Shown here: positions 7,415 through 16,745 of the stretch, in pieces
Layout: each line of letters begins with the position of its first letter
How positions within the stretch are numbered: the first letter of the stretch is position 1
Source of the DNA: Borborobacter arsenicus
GTDB taxonomy: Bacteria; Pseudomonadota; Alphaproteobacteria; Rhizobiales; Rhizobiaceae
Length of the DNA: 64,000 nucleotides
Assembly (NCBI RefSeq): GCF_003934165.1
Contig: NZ_RKST01000018.1
Span: forward strand, 1 to 64,000
Reading direction: 5' to 3'
Translations under genes and position numbers: made by a program
Notes under the pieces: model-generated
Databases searched by the model: none
The model's input: the letters and a program-made list of their open reading frames with translations, nothing else
Told to the model about the DNA's origin: nothing

Positions 7415-8806
7415 TTAACAACGGAATGCCTTGAGTCGGCCAAGATCGGGGGCTGAAAACAGGTCTGCCGCAGCCTCGGCCAGTTCTTCGGCCTTGTCCG
7501 CGCCCCACCCGCCGAAAGCACAATTGGCGCGAAATTTTGTGAGAATCTCCTCCATTTCGAGCGTTTCTTTCACGCCGCCACGAAGGTAGGGCTGATGAGC
7601 CTCGAATTTTTGCCCGTCATCCAGCGTGACGATGACGGTTCCGGTGTAATTTCTGGGATATTCGTCAGCAGGATCGATCTCGTAGGAGACCTTCACGGTG
7701 AGATCGAGAATATCGGCAGCGGTGATCCGCTCCTCGGTGAACTGGCTCAAGCCGGCGGCACGGTCGAGCAATCCAACGGCAACTCCGAACGGAACGCTGA
7801 ACTTGGCCGAATATGGCGTCGTCGGCCGACGCTTCTCCGTAAGTGGCTCCCATAGCCGATGAACCGTGCCCTCGCCGACCTTACATAGGACTGATTTGAT
7901 GCGATCGACCGGAATGCCTTGGCCAGCCAGTCTGACGGCGCAGTCGATGAAAGGCTGCACCATGGTGCCGCAGGCATAAGGCTTGAACGCGATGCGCCCG
8001 CAATGCCAATCCTCGCCAAGATCGGCGGTTATCCTGGTCATGTCGGGTTTGATCTGGCCAACACCGAACGCAAAGAAGAAACCGTGCTCCCCCTCGAACA
8101 CGGTACGCGGCCCGAGAAACCCTCCCCGCGCCAACAACGCCGCCCTTATGCCGCTCTGCGCGGCCCAGCCGGGATGGATGCGCTTGGTCCATGTCCCTTC
8201 CGCAAGATATTCGATGATGCCTGATGCGAAGCTGCCGGCTATGCCAAGCGCATCGGTAATTTCGCTGTCCTTCATGCGAAGCGCTGCAGCCACTCCCGCG
8301 GCAGCGCCGAGCGCACCTGCAACCGCTGTGGGATGAAAGCCGGCGCGGTGCTGCGCGGTGGGCGCAACGATCGCCATGCGGCACATCAATTCGGTGCCGA
8401 CAACCATGCCGCGCAACACATCCGCACCGCTCAAACCGAAACGCTCGCCAGCCGCCAAAACAGCCGGGATCACTACGGCACTGGCATGCATGGGCGAACC
8501 TTCGAAGGTGTCGTCATAGTCTTCGCCATGCGCTGCGGTACCGTTGATAAGCGCGGCCCCCGCCATGTCGAAACCGGTGGAGTGACCGAATGCCGTACAT
8601 GGCCCGGCCTGGTCCCATGTATCGACGATTGCGCGGACATAGGGTTCGCCCCGGGCAGACACAGTCAGGCCGGCATGATCGATCAGCGCACGCAGAGCGG
8701 TGTCACGTACCGATGCCGGGATCGCGTCGTCCTTCAATGCCGATGCCCATTGCGCGAAACGTTCCGCAACGGCTGCGCCACGAGGTGGATTTTCTGATTT
8801 GGCCAT
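7415..8806 (-). CDS. MmgE/PrpD family protein (copy 2)
   Basis: A 463-aa MmgE/PrpD-fold protein with the same motif order as copy 1: GTAAHGEDYDDTFEG, SAVVIPAVLA, HRAGFHPTAVAGALGAAAGVAA and RIHPGWAAQSG. The ATG at 8806 follows GGAAGAGG at a good distance and is preferred over an in-frame ATG 21 nt upstream. A strong candidate promoter with a palindrome lies about 170 nt upstream. It is the first gene of a likely two-gene unit with copy 1. The job is probably one step on a carboxylic acid delivered by the transporters encoded nearby, but the reaction is not determinable. Confidence 0.85.
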   Translation of the reverse strand: MAKSENPPRGAAVAERFAQWASALKDDAIPASVRDTALRALIDHAGLTVSARGEPYVRAIVDTWDQAGPCTAFGHSTGFDMAGAALINGTAAHGEDYDDTFEGSPMHASAVVIPAVLAAGERFGLSGADVLRGMVVGTELMCRMAIVAPTAQHRAGFHPTAVAGALGAAAGVAAALRMKDSEITDALGIAGSFASGIIEYLAEGTWTKRIHPGWAAQSGIRAALLARGGFLGPRTVFEGEHGFFFAFGVGQIKPDMTRITADLGEDWHCGRIAFKPYACGTMVQPFIDCAVRLAGQGIPVDRIKSVLCKVGEGTVHRLWEPLTEKRRPTTPYSAKFSVPFGVAVGLLDRAAGLSQFTEERITAADILDLTVKVSYEIDPADEYPRNYTGTVIVTLDDGQKFEAHQPYLRGGVKETLEMEEILTKFRANCAFGGWGADKAEELAEAAADLFSAPDLGRLKAFRC

Positions 8807-8974
8807 CGGCGCCCTCTTCCTATTCAAATATGCGTCGGCGACGCACCAAGTATTTGTCCGCCGGGAGCTTCATCCGGCGCCTGGCCTCATTGCTCCAGGA
8901 TCGCACCTCTACCGACCCTACCTCAGGGCCGCCCGCAGCGGCCGACAATCAGAACAAGCAAGTAGCAGAATCAT

Positions 8975-9004
8975 TGTATATTGTCGACAGTATTTTGTCG
9001 TCAA
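8975..9004 (-). promoter_or_regulatory. Candidate sigma-70 promoter with internal palindrome, upstream of the MmgE/PrpD pair
   Basis: On the minus strand TTGACG (9004-8999), an 18-nt spacer and TATACA (8980-8975) make a near-consensus promoter. The spacer contains the perfect palindrome TGTCGACA (8982-8989), well placed for a repressor. Transcription would run into the second MmgE/PrpD gene. Confidence 0.5.
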
Positions 9005-9076
9005 TTTGTGAGTTGTTGTCACCAACCCCTTTGATTTTCCATATCCAGGCAGTTCGCCACGCGTGCACCCGCAAGC

Positions 9077-10159
9077 CTATTGCTGGCGTCTTGGCCCGAC
9101 CATCCGGTCCAGCAATGCTTCCATCTTGTCGAACAGGCCTATCTTCCGGAACAGATGATAGAATTGCGGGCTGTAGGCATTGATGATGAAGGAGCGCACC
9201 ACATGAAACGAGGTGATCAGCGCCGTGTTGAGATGCAGTACCTGGGCGGTGAGCGCCATCTCCGCCAACCCGCCGGGCGAAGCCGACAAAGTCATGCCCG
9301 ACAGGTCTAGCCCCGTCACCAGATGCACCAGGACCGCGTAGCCGAACAGCATGGTGGTCATGCAGGCAACGAACAGTGCCGACATCAAACAAATGCGCGG
9401 CAGTTGGACCAGACTCTCGCGCTTGAACCTGGCGCCGATTGAAATGCCGATCATGAACTGGCCGAATGCAAAAATCGCGTAGGGAACCCTCCCCTCAACC
9501 ATCCCGGAAGCGGCGACAATGCCCGCGCCGAGGAGTCCGCCGATCATCCAGGTATTGTTCGCGCCGGTGAAGCGAACAAGGTAAACGCACAGGGCTGCGA
9601 CCGCGAAGACAATACCAAGCTGATCGAGCGATAGTAGCGAGCGTTCGGAATTCTGCGGCAACCCTCCGTCAATGCCGAAATTCAACAGCAGCGAGGGCAG
9701 AATGCAGACGAGCAGCGTGACCCGGATGGTTTGTGAAAACGCCACCGCTTCACGCTGGGCGCCTTCCTTCGCACCGGTCCGCGCCATCTCGGCAAGCCCC
9801 CCCGGAGTGAGCGAAAAGAACGCCGTGGGGATATTGACGCGGCTGACACGACTGAACGGCACGCACAACAAGGCAGTTGCCAGAATGGAAACCAAAGCCG
9901 TCAGCAGCATGACCGGGAACCATGTGGCGATCATTCCGACTGCGGCGACCGTGAGGCTGAGGCCGATGGACGTACCGACGATCAATTGACCAAGCTTGCG
10001 TCCGCGTTTGGGCGCAAAAACGTCGACGCCGAAGATGGACCCCAGCGCCGTCGGAACAAGGGACCCCAGCACCCAGGCGAGCGGAACACCGCTCAGCGAG
10101 GCGACATACCCGGTCAGAGCAGAAACCACGAATACCGCGATCGCCGGCAAATGCTTCAT
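9077..10159 (-). CDS. AbrB-family integral membrane protein (PF05145 type)
   Basis: A 360-aa, strongly hydrophobic protein with about ten membrane segments arranged as two similar halves. Each half has the family signature around PGGLAEMA (SLTPGGLAEMARTGAKEG in the first, SASPGGLAEMALTAQ in the second). The family is often labelled AbrB or ammonia monooxygenase for historical reasons, but its members are membrane proteins, probably transporters. It starts near GGACTTCAGCC and faces a divergent LysR gene across 323 nt. It may move a substrate or product of the neighbouring MmgE/PrpD enzymes. Confidence 0.8.
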   Translation of the reverse strand: MKHLPAIAVFVVSALTGYVASLSGVPLAWVLGSLVPTALGSIFGVDVFAPKRGRKLGQLIVGTSIGLSLTVAAVGMIATWFPVMLLTALVSILATALLCVPFSRVSRVNIPTAFFSLTPGGLAEMARTGAKEGAQREAVAFSQTIRVTLLVCILPSLLLNFGIDGGLPQNSERSLLSLDQLGIVFAVAALCVYLVRFTGANNTWMIGGLLGAGIVAASGMVEGRVPYAIFAFGQFMIGISIGARFKRESLVQLPRICLMSALFVACMTTMLFGYAVLVHLVTGLDLSGMTLSASPGGLAEMALTAQVLHLNTALITSFHVVRSFIINAYSPQFYHLFRKIGLFDKMEALLDRMVGPRRQQ

Positions 10160-10482
10160 CGGCTGAAGTCCTTTTCCAATTGGAGCTGAAAGCCGCTCGC
10201 AAACGCACGACGGCTAGCGCCCAGGCGCCGGGCTTGAAAGCGCTCGGACACAATGCCAATGTCACTGCGACTCGCTTGGGGACACGGCGGTTGATCAAGA
10301 TCGATGAAGGACCGCCATCCTGCTCGATCGGCGTGGCCACGGATTTCCAGAGGCGTGTCTTTGCACGGCAGGGCGCGCGAAAAATGGCTGCGCCCTACGG
10401 CCGCCAATCGTTTTTCCCACCGCAAGAGCCATTTGATGACAGCTGCATCCCACCATCGCAACAGCTTCGGTTTGCACAGACG
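10160..10482. promoter_or_regulatory. Divergent region between AbrB-type transporter and LysR regulator
   Basis: This 323-nt stretch separates the two divergent genes. An open frame continuing upstream of the LysR ATG through this stretch is arginine-rich and lacks a ribosome-binding site, so I treat it as non-coding. The layout is the usual one for a LysR regulator acting on its divergent neighbour. I could not pick out a convincing T-N11-A operator by eye. Confidence 0.4.
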
Positions 10483-11379
10483 ATGAGGTTCGATCTGGCC
10501 GACATTAAAGCGTTCGTGACGGTGGCAAAGTTGGGAAGCTTCACTGCGGCGGCAGCGGAGATGCATGTGTCGCAACCGGCGCTGTCTCGACGCATCGAGA
10601 AACTGGAGACCGCCCTCAACACGCGCCTGCTCAAGCGCACCACGCGAAAAGTCGACCTGACGCCAGTAGGTATGGAGTTCAACCGGCGCGCGACCGAATT
10701 GCTGCACAATTTTGACGAGGCGCTGCTGGGCATCAGTGACGTTGCAAGAAATGTCAGCGGCGAGGTCAGCATTTCCTGCATGCCGTCTGCCAGTCGCTTT
10801 TTCCTTCCGCGCATCCTGCGCGACTACCACGAGCGCTATCCTGGAATCACAGTGCGCGTCGTTGACCAGGGCGCGACCGACGCGATAGCGGCAGTGAAGC
10901 GGCGTGAGGTGGACTTCGCGTTCAACCACCTGGAGGTGCCGGATCCCGAACTGACCTTCATGCTCGTTCTTCAGGAACGACTGGTGCTGGCATGCCAGCC
11001 CTCGCATCCGCTGGCACGCAAAAAGAGTGTCAAATGGGCCGAACTCGGCGCCTACGACTACATGACCGTCACCAAGGCGAGTAGCAACCGGCTGCTGATC
11101 GACCTGGCCCTGGCAACGGTACCGAACAAGCCGCGTGCCTTTTGCGAGGCCCAGCACGTTTCCACCCTGGTAGCCTTCGTGGAAGCCGGCATCGGCATCG
11201 CCGCCGTCCCCAATATGTGCATGCCGATCGGCAACCACCCCAGCCTCGTAAGCGTTCCGCTGACGAACCCGATGATCTCCAGGAAAGTGGGCCTCATCCG
11301 CCGAACAGGGTCGCGCCTGTCGACAGCAGCGCAAAAACTTTATGACGAAATCCTGAAGGTCAAGCATACGCTTCGATAG
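10483..11379 (+). CDS. LysR-family transcriptional regulator
   Basis: A 298-aa LysR-type regulator. The N-terminal winged HTH is clear (DIKAFVTVAKLGSFTAAAAE, then VSQPALSRRIEKLE, residues about 4-62), followed by a periplasmic-binding-like effector domain. The start at 10483 (MRFDLADIKAF) places the HTH at the N-terminus as in the family; in-frame starts further upstream would add about 100 unlikely residues. It is divergent from the AbrB-type transporter gene and convergent with the SDR gene, so it probably controls the transporter and possibly the MmgE/PrpD pair. Confidence 0.88.
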   Translation: MRFDLADIKAFVTVAKLGSFTAAAAEMHVSQPALSRRIEKLETALNTRLLKRTTRKVDLTPVGMEFNRRATELLHNFDEALLGISDVARNVSGEVSISCMPSASRFFLPRILRDYHERYPGITVRVVDQGATDAIAAVKRREVDFAFNHLEVPDPELTFMLVLQERLVLACQPSHPLARKKSVKWAELGAYDYMTVTKASSNRLLIDLALATVPNKPRAFCEAQHVSTLVAFVEAGIGIAAVPNMCMPIGNHPSLVSVPLTNPMISRKVGLIRRTGSRLSTAAQKLYDEILKVKHTLR

Positions 11380-11455
11380 CGGTTGCGGGGCGCTGGCCGA
11401 GCCGCACCGCATCGCGCCGGATCGCGAAAAACCCGCTACGGTCATGCCCAAGGTC

Positions 11456-12202
11456 TCAGGGAAGATAGATCCCTCCATTCACGTGGATCGTCTGGCCCGT
11501 GACATAGCGACCGCCGGGTCCAGCCAGATGGCGCGTCATGGCGGCAACGTCTTCAGACGCACCCTGGATGTTAAGCGGGGACGAGTGATAGCTGTGATGA
11601 ATCGGCTCCGTCAGCCCGCTCGCCTTACGGTTCGTGGCAATACGGCCCGGGACGACAATATTCGATGTTATGCCGCGCGGGGCCAGTTCAATGGCAAGCG
11701 CCTTGGTCAGACCGACAAGCCCGGCCTTTGCGGCTACCACATGGGCTCGTCCAGGCGCGCCGGAATGGGCCGTCAGGCCACCGATATTGATGATACGTCC
11801 TCCATCCTCCATGCATGAGGCGGCCGTCTGCGCGCACAAGAAGCTTGCGTCAAGGATGCTCGACAGCACATCGCGCCATTCCTGAAGCGAAATATCCGCC
11901 AACGCCGTCTCACGTCGCACGGCCGCATTGTTCACCAGCACGTCGAGCCGGCCATAGATTTCTTGTGTCTGTGCGAATAACGCCTTGACCTGCTCCGGAT
12001 CACTCAGATCCGCCATGGCCAGCGTTGCCCTCCCCCCGCGTGAGCGGATTTCCGCAGCAACACCTTCTGCATCCTGTTGCGAACTCTTCGCATTGACGAC
12101 GACGCATGCGCCGTCCTCGGCAAGGCCGAGCGCAATTGCGCGACCTATGTTGCGCGCCGAGCCGCTCACAATGGCTACTTTTCGCTCAAGTGGCTTGTTC
12201 AT
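11456..12202 (-). CDS. Short-chain dehydrogenase/reductase-like protein lacking the catalytic Tyr
   Basis: A 248-aa SDR-fold protein. The dinucleotide loop is SGSARNIG (13-20) and NNAA is at 91-94. The usual YxxxK active site reads VAAAK-like: Lys159 is kept, but the Tyr position (155) is Val within HVVAAK, and the preceding Ser region reads NIGGLT. The classical oxidoreductase triad is therefore incomplete, so the protein may be a divergent enzyme or a non-catalytic relative. It lies 237 nt after the small GatC-like gene on the same strand and may be the last gene of the tct-amidase operon. The start at ATG 12202 matches family N-termini, although the AGGA upstream is rather distant. Confidence 0.8.
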   Translation of the reverse strand: MNKPLERKVAIVSGSARNIGRAIALGLAEDGACVVVNAKSSQQDAEGVAAEIRSRGGRATLAMADLSDPEQVKALFAQTQEIYGRLDVLVNNAAVRRETALADISLQEWRDVLSSILDASFLCAQTAASCMEDGGRIINIGGLTAHSGAPGRAHVVAAKAGLVGLTKALAIELAPRGITSNIVVPGRIATNRKASGLTEPIHHSYHSSPLNIQGASEDVAAMTRHLAGPGGRYVTGQTIHVNGGIYLP

Positions 12203-12439
12203 GACGAAACATTTTTCCTGTAGAACGAGATGCTTTTCGATCGCCGCCCCAGGCCACAGCAGACCAGACGGCAGGCGGTCCTGGCGACACGTTTGCCACC
12301 AACCGATTCCGGTGCGCCTGCCAGTGAGGCTGGCGCGAACCCGGTCATATTCATCACCTTGCCTTTGGTACGTGGACAAGTGTCCTCATCCAGAAGCCAA
12401 GGCACGGGTCAGAAGCGCGGCGATCTTCACCCTGAAAAG

Positions 12440-12634
12440 TCAGAACTCTTCCCGGGGAAAGACCGGCGGGATCGGCTCCGCTGCGTTGATCTGAGGCCCC
12501 AGCTCGGCCTCGATCTGCTCCATTGCCGAAAGCCAGGTCGAGAACCGGATTTCGATACTCTCGAAATCCTCCTCAGGAATATTCAATCCCTGCATCCTGG
12601 TTAACAGTCGAATGTCGTCGATGCTCAGTTCCAT
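12440..12634 (-). CDS. Small GatC/AtzG-like amidase partner
   Basis: A 64-aa protein starting MELSIDDIRLL after a good AAGGAG site. It is helical with an acidic C-terminal tail ending EPIPPVFPREEF. Size, helix pattern, proline-rich tail and position directly downstream (26 nt) of an amidase-signature gene resemble AtzG, the GatC-like small subunit that pairs with the AtzE amidase in Pseudomonas, and other DUF4089-type proteins. The likely role is to stabilise the amidase as a heteromer. Homology at this length is weak, so the call rests largely on context. Confidence 0.6.
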   Translation of the reverse strand: MELSIDDIRLLTRMQGLNIPEEDFESIEIRFSTWLSAMEQIEAELGPQINAAEPIPPVFPREEF

Positions 12635-12660
12635 ATGTGTGCTCCTTCGTGAAACTCAGC

Positions 12661-14109
12661 CTAAGCTGCCGCCAATGTTTGATTGAGATCGGGATGACGA
12701 AGGTGCCACTGCGTCGCCTGCTGATAGGAATATCCGACCTTCAACACGGTGCTCTCGCCAAACGGCCGGCTGGCGATTTGCATCGACAGCGGAAGGCCCT
12801 TGGCCGAAAAACCACTTGGGACGGACATCGCCGGCACGTTGGAAAGGCTGAACGGATAGTGGGCGATGCGGCGACGGATCAGTTTCGGCAAGACGTCAGC
12901 GCGATCGGTCAGCGTCTCGCGTGCGCTGGCTACAAGCCGAGGCGGCGTCACATCGGTGGGCATCAGCAGCGCATCATATTTGCGCATCGCATCCAGCACC
13001 TGCGCCCGCACGATCGTGCGGGCACGCATGGCGCGGTGATAGACCGTCGCCGGGATCAGGCTTGAGGCGACCAGTCGGGTGCGGGTACCCTTGTCGAAAC
13101 GCTCGTAGCGATCGCGCAGGAAATTGGCGAGGAACCAGGAAGCGACATCGGCATCGGTCGTCAGCATTTGCAGCGCTACCGAATGCTTGGCCAGCGGCAG
13201 GGAAATCTCCTCGATCGTCGCACCTTGCCGGCGCAGGACATCGAGCGCATTTTCGAGGGCAGCACGCACCTCCGGATCGACGCCATCGCCATAGGCGAGT
13301 TCGCGCACCAAGCCGAGCTTTATGCCCCGCAGGTCCTCTTCAAGATGATCCCTGTAGCGAGGAACCGGACGTGGGCTCGACAAAACGTCATTGGGGTCGT
13401 GCCCGCTGACGACCTCCATAACCGCGGCGATGTCCTCGACGGAGCGGGCAAGCGGGCCGAAAGTGTCGCTGCTATAGCCAGCCATCACACCGCCATGGCG
13501 GCTGATGCGTCCGAATGTCGGGCGCAGGCCAACAATGCCGTTACAGGACGCCGGGCCGCGTACCGAACCGCCTGTATCCTCGCCGATCGAGAAGCTGCAC
13601 TGCCCTGCCGCCGGAGCGATTCCCGAGCCGGTGGAAGAGCTCGAAGCATCGTAATCCGGGTTCCAGGGGTTGCGCGGCAGGCCGTATGGAAATTCGATAG
13701 TGCTGCCCTTGCCCCATTCATGCTGGTTCTGCTTGCCGATCAGGATGGCACCGGCGTCTGCCAACCGTTTGATCACCGTCGAATCGTAGGGCGGCACCAT
13801 CTCGCTTTCGTCCATGACCTTGGTGCCAAGCGTGGTCAGGAAGCCAAGCGCGTGCATCTGGTCCTTCACGCCATAGGGAAGCCCGTGCAGGGGGCCACGA
13901 TATTTGCCGGCTGTAATCTCGGTCTCGGCCTGTCGCGCCTGCTCCATGGCGCGCTCGCCATTGATATTGATCCAGGCACGAAGCACCGGATCATATTGCT
14001 CGATGCGCTCGAGGCTTGCCTCCATGAGTTCGACTGGGGACAGTTCGCGCGCCTTGATGAGGCGAGCCTGCTCTGTAGAGGTCAAATAGGTGCAGTCGGT
14101 CGAGGCCAT
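12661..14109 (-). CDS. Amidase-signature family hydrolase
   Basis: A 482-aa amidase of the GatA/AtzE type. The Ser-cisSer-Lys machinery is visible: Lys in GLPYGVKDQ near residue 82, the cis-Ser in a Ser-rich stretch (SSSSTGSG, replacing the usual GGSSGG), and the nucleophilic Ser in EDTGGSVRGPAS. It should hydrolyse a C-N bond in an amide-containing small molecule. It follows a TctC solute-binding gene (68 nt) and precedes a GatC-like small gene. This suggests that the imported compound, or a derivative of it, carries an amide. GatA proper is unlikely because no GatB is nearby. Confidence 0.85.
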   Translation of the reverse strand: MASTDCTYLTSTEQARLIKARELSPVELMEASLERIEQYDPVLRAWININGERAMEQARQAETEITAGKYRGPLHGLPYGVKDQMHALGFLTTLGTKVMDESEMVPPYDSTVIKRLADAGAILIGKQNQHEWGKGSTIEFPYGLPRNPWNPDYDASSSSTGSGIAPAAGQCSFSIGEDTGGSVRGPASCNGIVGLRPTFGRISRHGGVMAGYSSDTFGPLARSVEDIAAVMEVVSGHDPNDVLSSPRPVPRYRDHLEEDLRGIKLGLVRELAYGDGVDPEVRAALENALDVLRRQGATIEEISLPLAKHSVALQMLTTDADVASWFLANFLRDRYERFDKGTRTRLVASSLIPATVYHRAMRARTIVRAQVLDAMRKYDALLMPTDVTPPRLVASARETLTDRADVLPKLIRRRIAHYPFSLSNVPAMSVPSGFSAKGLPLSMQIASRPFGESTVLKVGYSYQQATQWHLRHPDLNQTLAAA

Positions 14110-14177
14110 AGAGGATATTCCCTGAGTTCAATGCGGTTGGTGGCCGCCAGGGCCAGAACGTCCTGGCGGCTCTTGTT

Positions 14178-15173
14178 TCACTTGGCCATGCCGAGTTCGG
14201 TCATCAGTTCCTTGGCGCGCTGGTAGTCAGCGGCGAAGAATTCTTTAGTTTCCGCGGAGTTCTTGTATTCGTTGCTAGCGGAACTCGAAGCCATGAGGTC
14301 TATCCAGACCTGGCTCTCGCTCACCCGCTTGAGTATCTTTTCCCAGCCCGCAATCTGCTCGGGCGTCATGTCCTTCGGTCCGAGCACGACCGTCCAGTTA
14401 TTGGCGATGACGTCATAGCCCTCTTCCTTGCAGGTAGGGACATCCGGAACGGAGGCCGCCCGCTCGGCCGAGGTCAGGCAGAGGATACGCATGGTGCCGG
14501 CCTGGTGGTGCGGGATAGCGTTGTTCTGAAGCTGCGACATCGCGTCGATATGGCCGCCCAGCAGGTTGGTGACCGATTCGGCGCCACCGCCGAAGATCAC
14601 GATCTTGAGTTGCTTGGCGTCAATGCCCTTCGCCTTCGCCAGCAGCGCAATACCGCTGTGGTTGGTGCCGCCACGGTCGCTACCGACCGAAATGGAAAGT
14701 GATGCTGGGTCCTTCTCGAGTTGGGCAAGCAACTCCGAGATGTTCTTGTATGGAGAGTCGGTGCGAACAGCGATCGCCACCGCCTCATTGCCCATGTAGC
14801 TGAGCGGGGTAACGTCAGTGAGCGGATCAAGCTCGCTGCGCCCGCTGATATGGTTGCTCATCAAGCCGCCCTGGGCGATGCCGATGAAGTGCGGATCCCC
14901 CTTCTGGCTGACATAGCCATAGGCGATACCACCACCGCCGCCGACCTTGTTCAAGACGACACTTTCAGCGATCTGCTCTTGCGTCAGGACCTTCTGGATC
15001 GCGCGGCCGGACTTGTCGTTACCGCCGCCGGCAGCCGAGCCGACAACGATTTCAACGACCTTGCTTGGGGCCCATTCCTCCGCCCTTACGTCAGCCGTAC
15101 TGACCGACAGCAGTGCAAGACAGCCTGCCAAGGCAATACTGCGCGCCCTCCAGACATGTTTTTCATTTCTCAT
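14178..15173 (-). CDS. Tripartite tricarboxylate transporter solute-binding protein (TctC family), system 1
   Basis: A 331-aa periplasmic binding protein with an N-terminal signal peptide (positive start MRNEKHVWRARS, hydrophobic core, ADVRAEEW cleavage region). It has the Bug/TctC fold landmarks: VEIVVGSAAGGGNDKSGR near the N-terminus and GGTNHSG further on. The ATG at 15173 is preceded by GGAGGAAG. It is the third gene of a tctB-tctA-tctC order and probably binds a carboxylated small molecule for the TctAB membrane complex. Amidase and GatC-like genes follow in the same direction. Confidence 0.88.
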   Translation of the reverse strand: MRNEKHVWRARSIALAGCLALLSVSTADVRAEEWAPSKVVEIVVGSAAGGGNDKSGRAIQKVLTQEQIAESVVLNKVGGGGGIAYGYVSQKGDPHFIGIAQGGLMSNHISGRSELDPLTDVTPLSYMGNEAVAIAVRTDSPYKNISELLAQLEKDPASLSISVGSDRGGTNHSGIALLAKAKGIDAKQLKIVIFGGGAESVTNLLGGHIDAMSQLQNNAIPHHQAGTMRILCLTSAERAASVPDVPTCKEEGYDVIANNWTVVLGPKDMTPEQIAGWEKILKRVSESQVWIDLMASSSASNEYKNSAETKEFFAADYQRAKELMTELGMAK

Positions 15174-15222
15174 TGCTATACTTCCTCCAGTTTTTGAGTT
15201 GGCACTCACCAACGCTCCCAAT

Positions 15223-16731
15223 TCAGTTGTCTTCCGTGCCGACAATCCGCCGCCGGCGCGAAACGGTGCTGTAAAGCGTGAAAGCCAGGATCACGACGCC
15301 GATTACCGCCAAGCCAATGGTCAGCTTGCTGCCGACGAAGATGGAAAGACTGCCGCTCGAGATCGTCATTGCCTGCCGGAACGACTGTTCCATGATGCCT
15401 CCGAGCACCACGGCTAGGACGAGCGGTGCCAACGGGATGTCGACCTTGCGGAAAATGTAGCCGGCGACGCCGAAGAACAGACAGAGATACAATTCGAAAA
15501 TACTGTTGTTGATCGCGTAAACACCGATGGTCGACAGAACCAGCACGATCGGCAGAAGGATTCCCGTCGGGATGTAGAGAAGCCTGACAAAGATGAAGAT
15601 CAGCGGCAGGTTGAGCAGCAGAAGCATGACGTTGCCGACATACATGCTGTTGACCAGCCCCCAGACCAGGTCAGGGCGGGTCTGGAAAAGCATCGGGCCG
15701 GGCTGGATACCAAACATGATGAACGCGCCAAGCAGGACGGCGGTGGAACCGGAACCGGGAACGCCGAGCGTGAGGAGCGGAACCATTGCGCCGGAACTGG
15801 CGCCATTATTGGCAGTCTCGGGTCCAGCCACCCCTTCAATCGCACCCTTGCCGAACTCCTCGGGGTGCTTGGAGCTGTTCTTCTCCACGGTATAGGACAT
15901 GATCGACGCGATCGTGGCACCAGCACCGGGAAGGGCCCCGACAAGAAACCCGATGACACTTCCGCGGGCAATCGGCTTGGCCGATCTGCGCCATTCGTCC
16001 CGGGTCAGCATCAGCTTGCCTTTAAGGCGAATGATGTCGCTCTTCTGGGTAAACTTGTCTTCGAGGGCGCTGAAAACTTCACCAATGGCGAACATGCCGA
16101 TCACCACGATGATGAAGTCGATCCCCTCTTGCAAAGCAGGCAAGCCGAAGGCGTAGCGGATCTGGCCGCTCTGCAGGTCGGTTCCGACGGTGGCGATACC
16201 AAGGCCCAGCATGGTGGCGAGCATGCCTTTTGCCGGTGACTTGCCGGTGAGCGAGAACACCGCCGTCAGGGCAACGAGCATCAGCATGAAATACTCGGCC
16301 GGGCCGAATCCGAGCGCCGCCTTGGTCAAGGGAACCGCCAGCAGCGTCAGGCCGATGACGCCGACAGTGCCGCCGATGAAGGAACCCCAGGCCGAAACGG
16401 CGAGTGCGGCGCCGGCCCTGCCCTTGCGGGCCATTTGGTAACCATCGATCGCCGTCATCACCGACGAAGATTCGCCCGGCGTATTGATGAGGATCGAGGT
16501 TATGGCGCCACCATACTGGGCGCCATAATAGACGCCAGCCATCATGATCAGGGCTGAGGTGGCGTTCAGATCGTAGCAAAATGGGATCAGCAGGGCCATG
16601 GCCGCAGACGGACCGATACCCGGAAGAACACCGATTATGGTGCCCAGCAAAACACCGATGAATGTGTAGGAAAGATTGCCCGGCTGAAGGCTGATGCCGA
16701 AGCCATCTATAACGTGGATAAGTGCTTCCAT
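15223..16731 (-). CDS. Tripartite tricarboxylate transporter large permease (TctA family), system 1
   Basis: A 502-aa polytopic membrane protein with about ten to twelve segments. Family landmarks are [44 protein letters not shown] and the second-half repeat GALPGAGATIASIMSY. The length is typical. It sits between TctB (14 nt upstream) and TctC (49 nt downstream), so system 1 is complete. The ATG at 16731 is chosen because the fold starts there; the upstream frame overlaps tctB and is Arg/His-rich. Confidence 0.92.
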   Translation of the reverse strand: MEALIHVIDGFGISLQPGNLSYTFIGVLLGTIIGVLPGIGPSAAMALLIPFCYDLNATSALIMMAGVYYGAQYGGAITSILINTPGESSSVMTAIDGYQMARKGRAGAALAVSAWGSFIGGTVGVIGLTLLAVPLTKAALGFGPAEYFMLMLVALTAVFSLTGKSPAKGMLATMLGLGIATVGTDLQSGQIRYAFGLPALQEGIDFIIVVIGMFAIGEVFSALEDKFTQKSDIIRLKGKLMLTRDEWRRSAKPIARGSVIGFLVGALPGAGATIASIMSYTVEKNSSKHPEEFGKGAIEGVAGPETANNGASSGAMVPLLTLGVPGSGSTAVLLGAFIMFGIQPGPMLFQTRPDLVWGLVNSMYVGNVMLLLLNLPLIFIFVRLLYIPTGILLPIVLVLSTIGVYAINNSIFELYLCLFFGVAGYIFRKVDIPLAPLVLAVVLGGIMEQSFRQAMTISSGSLSIFVGSKLTIGLAVIGVVILAFTLYSTVSRRRRIVGTEDN

Positions 16732-16745
16732 GATATGTCTCGGGC

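Noticed and set aside
10180-10482. N-terminal extension of the LysR protein from 10180
   Set aside because: It would place about 100 Arg-rich residues before the HTH, unlike any LysR protein; the ATG at 10483 fits the family.
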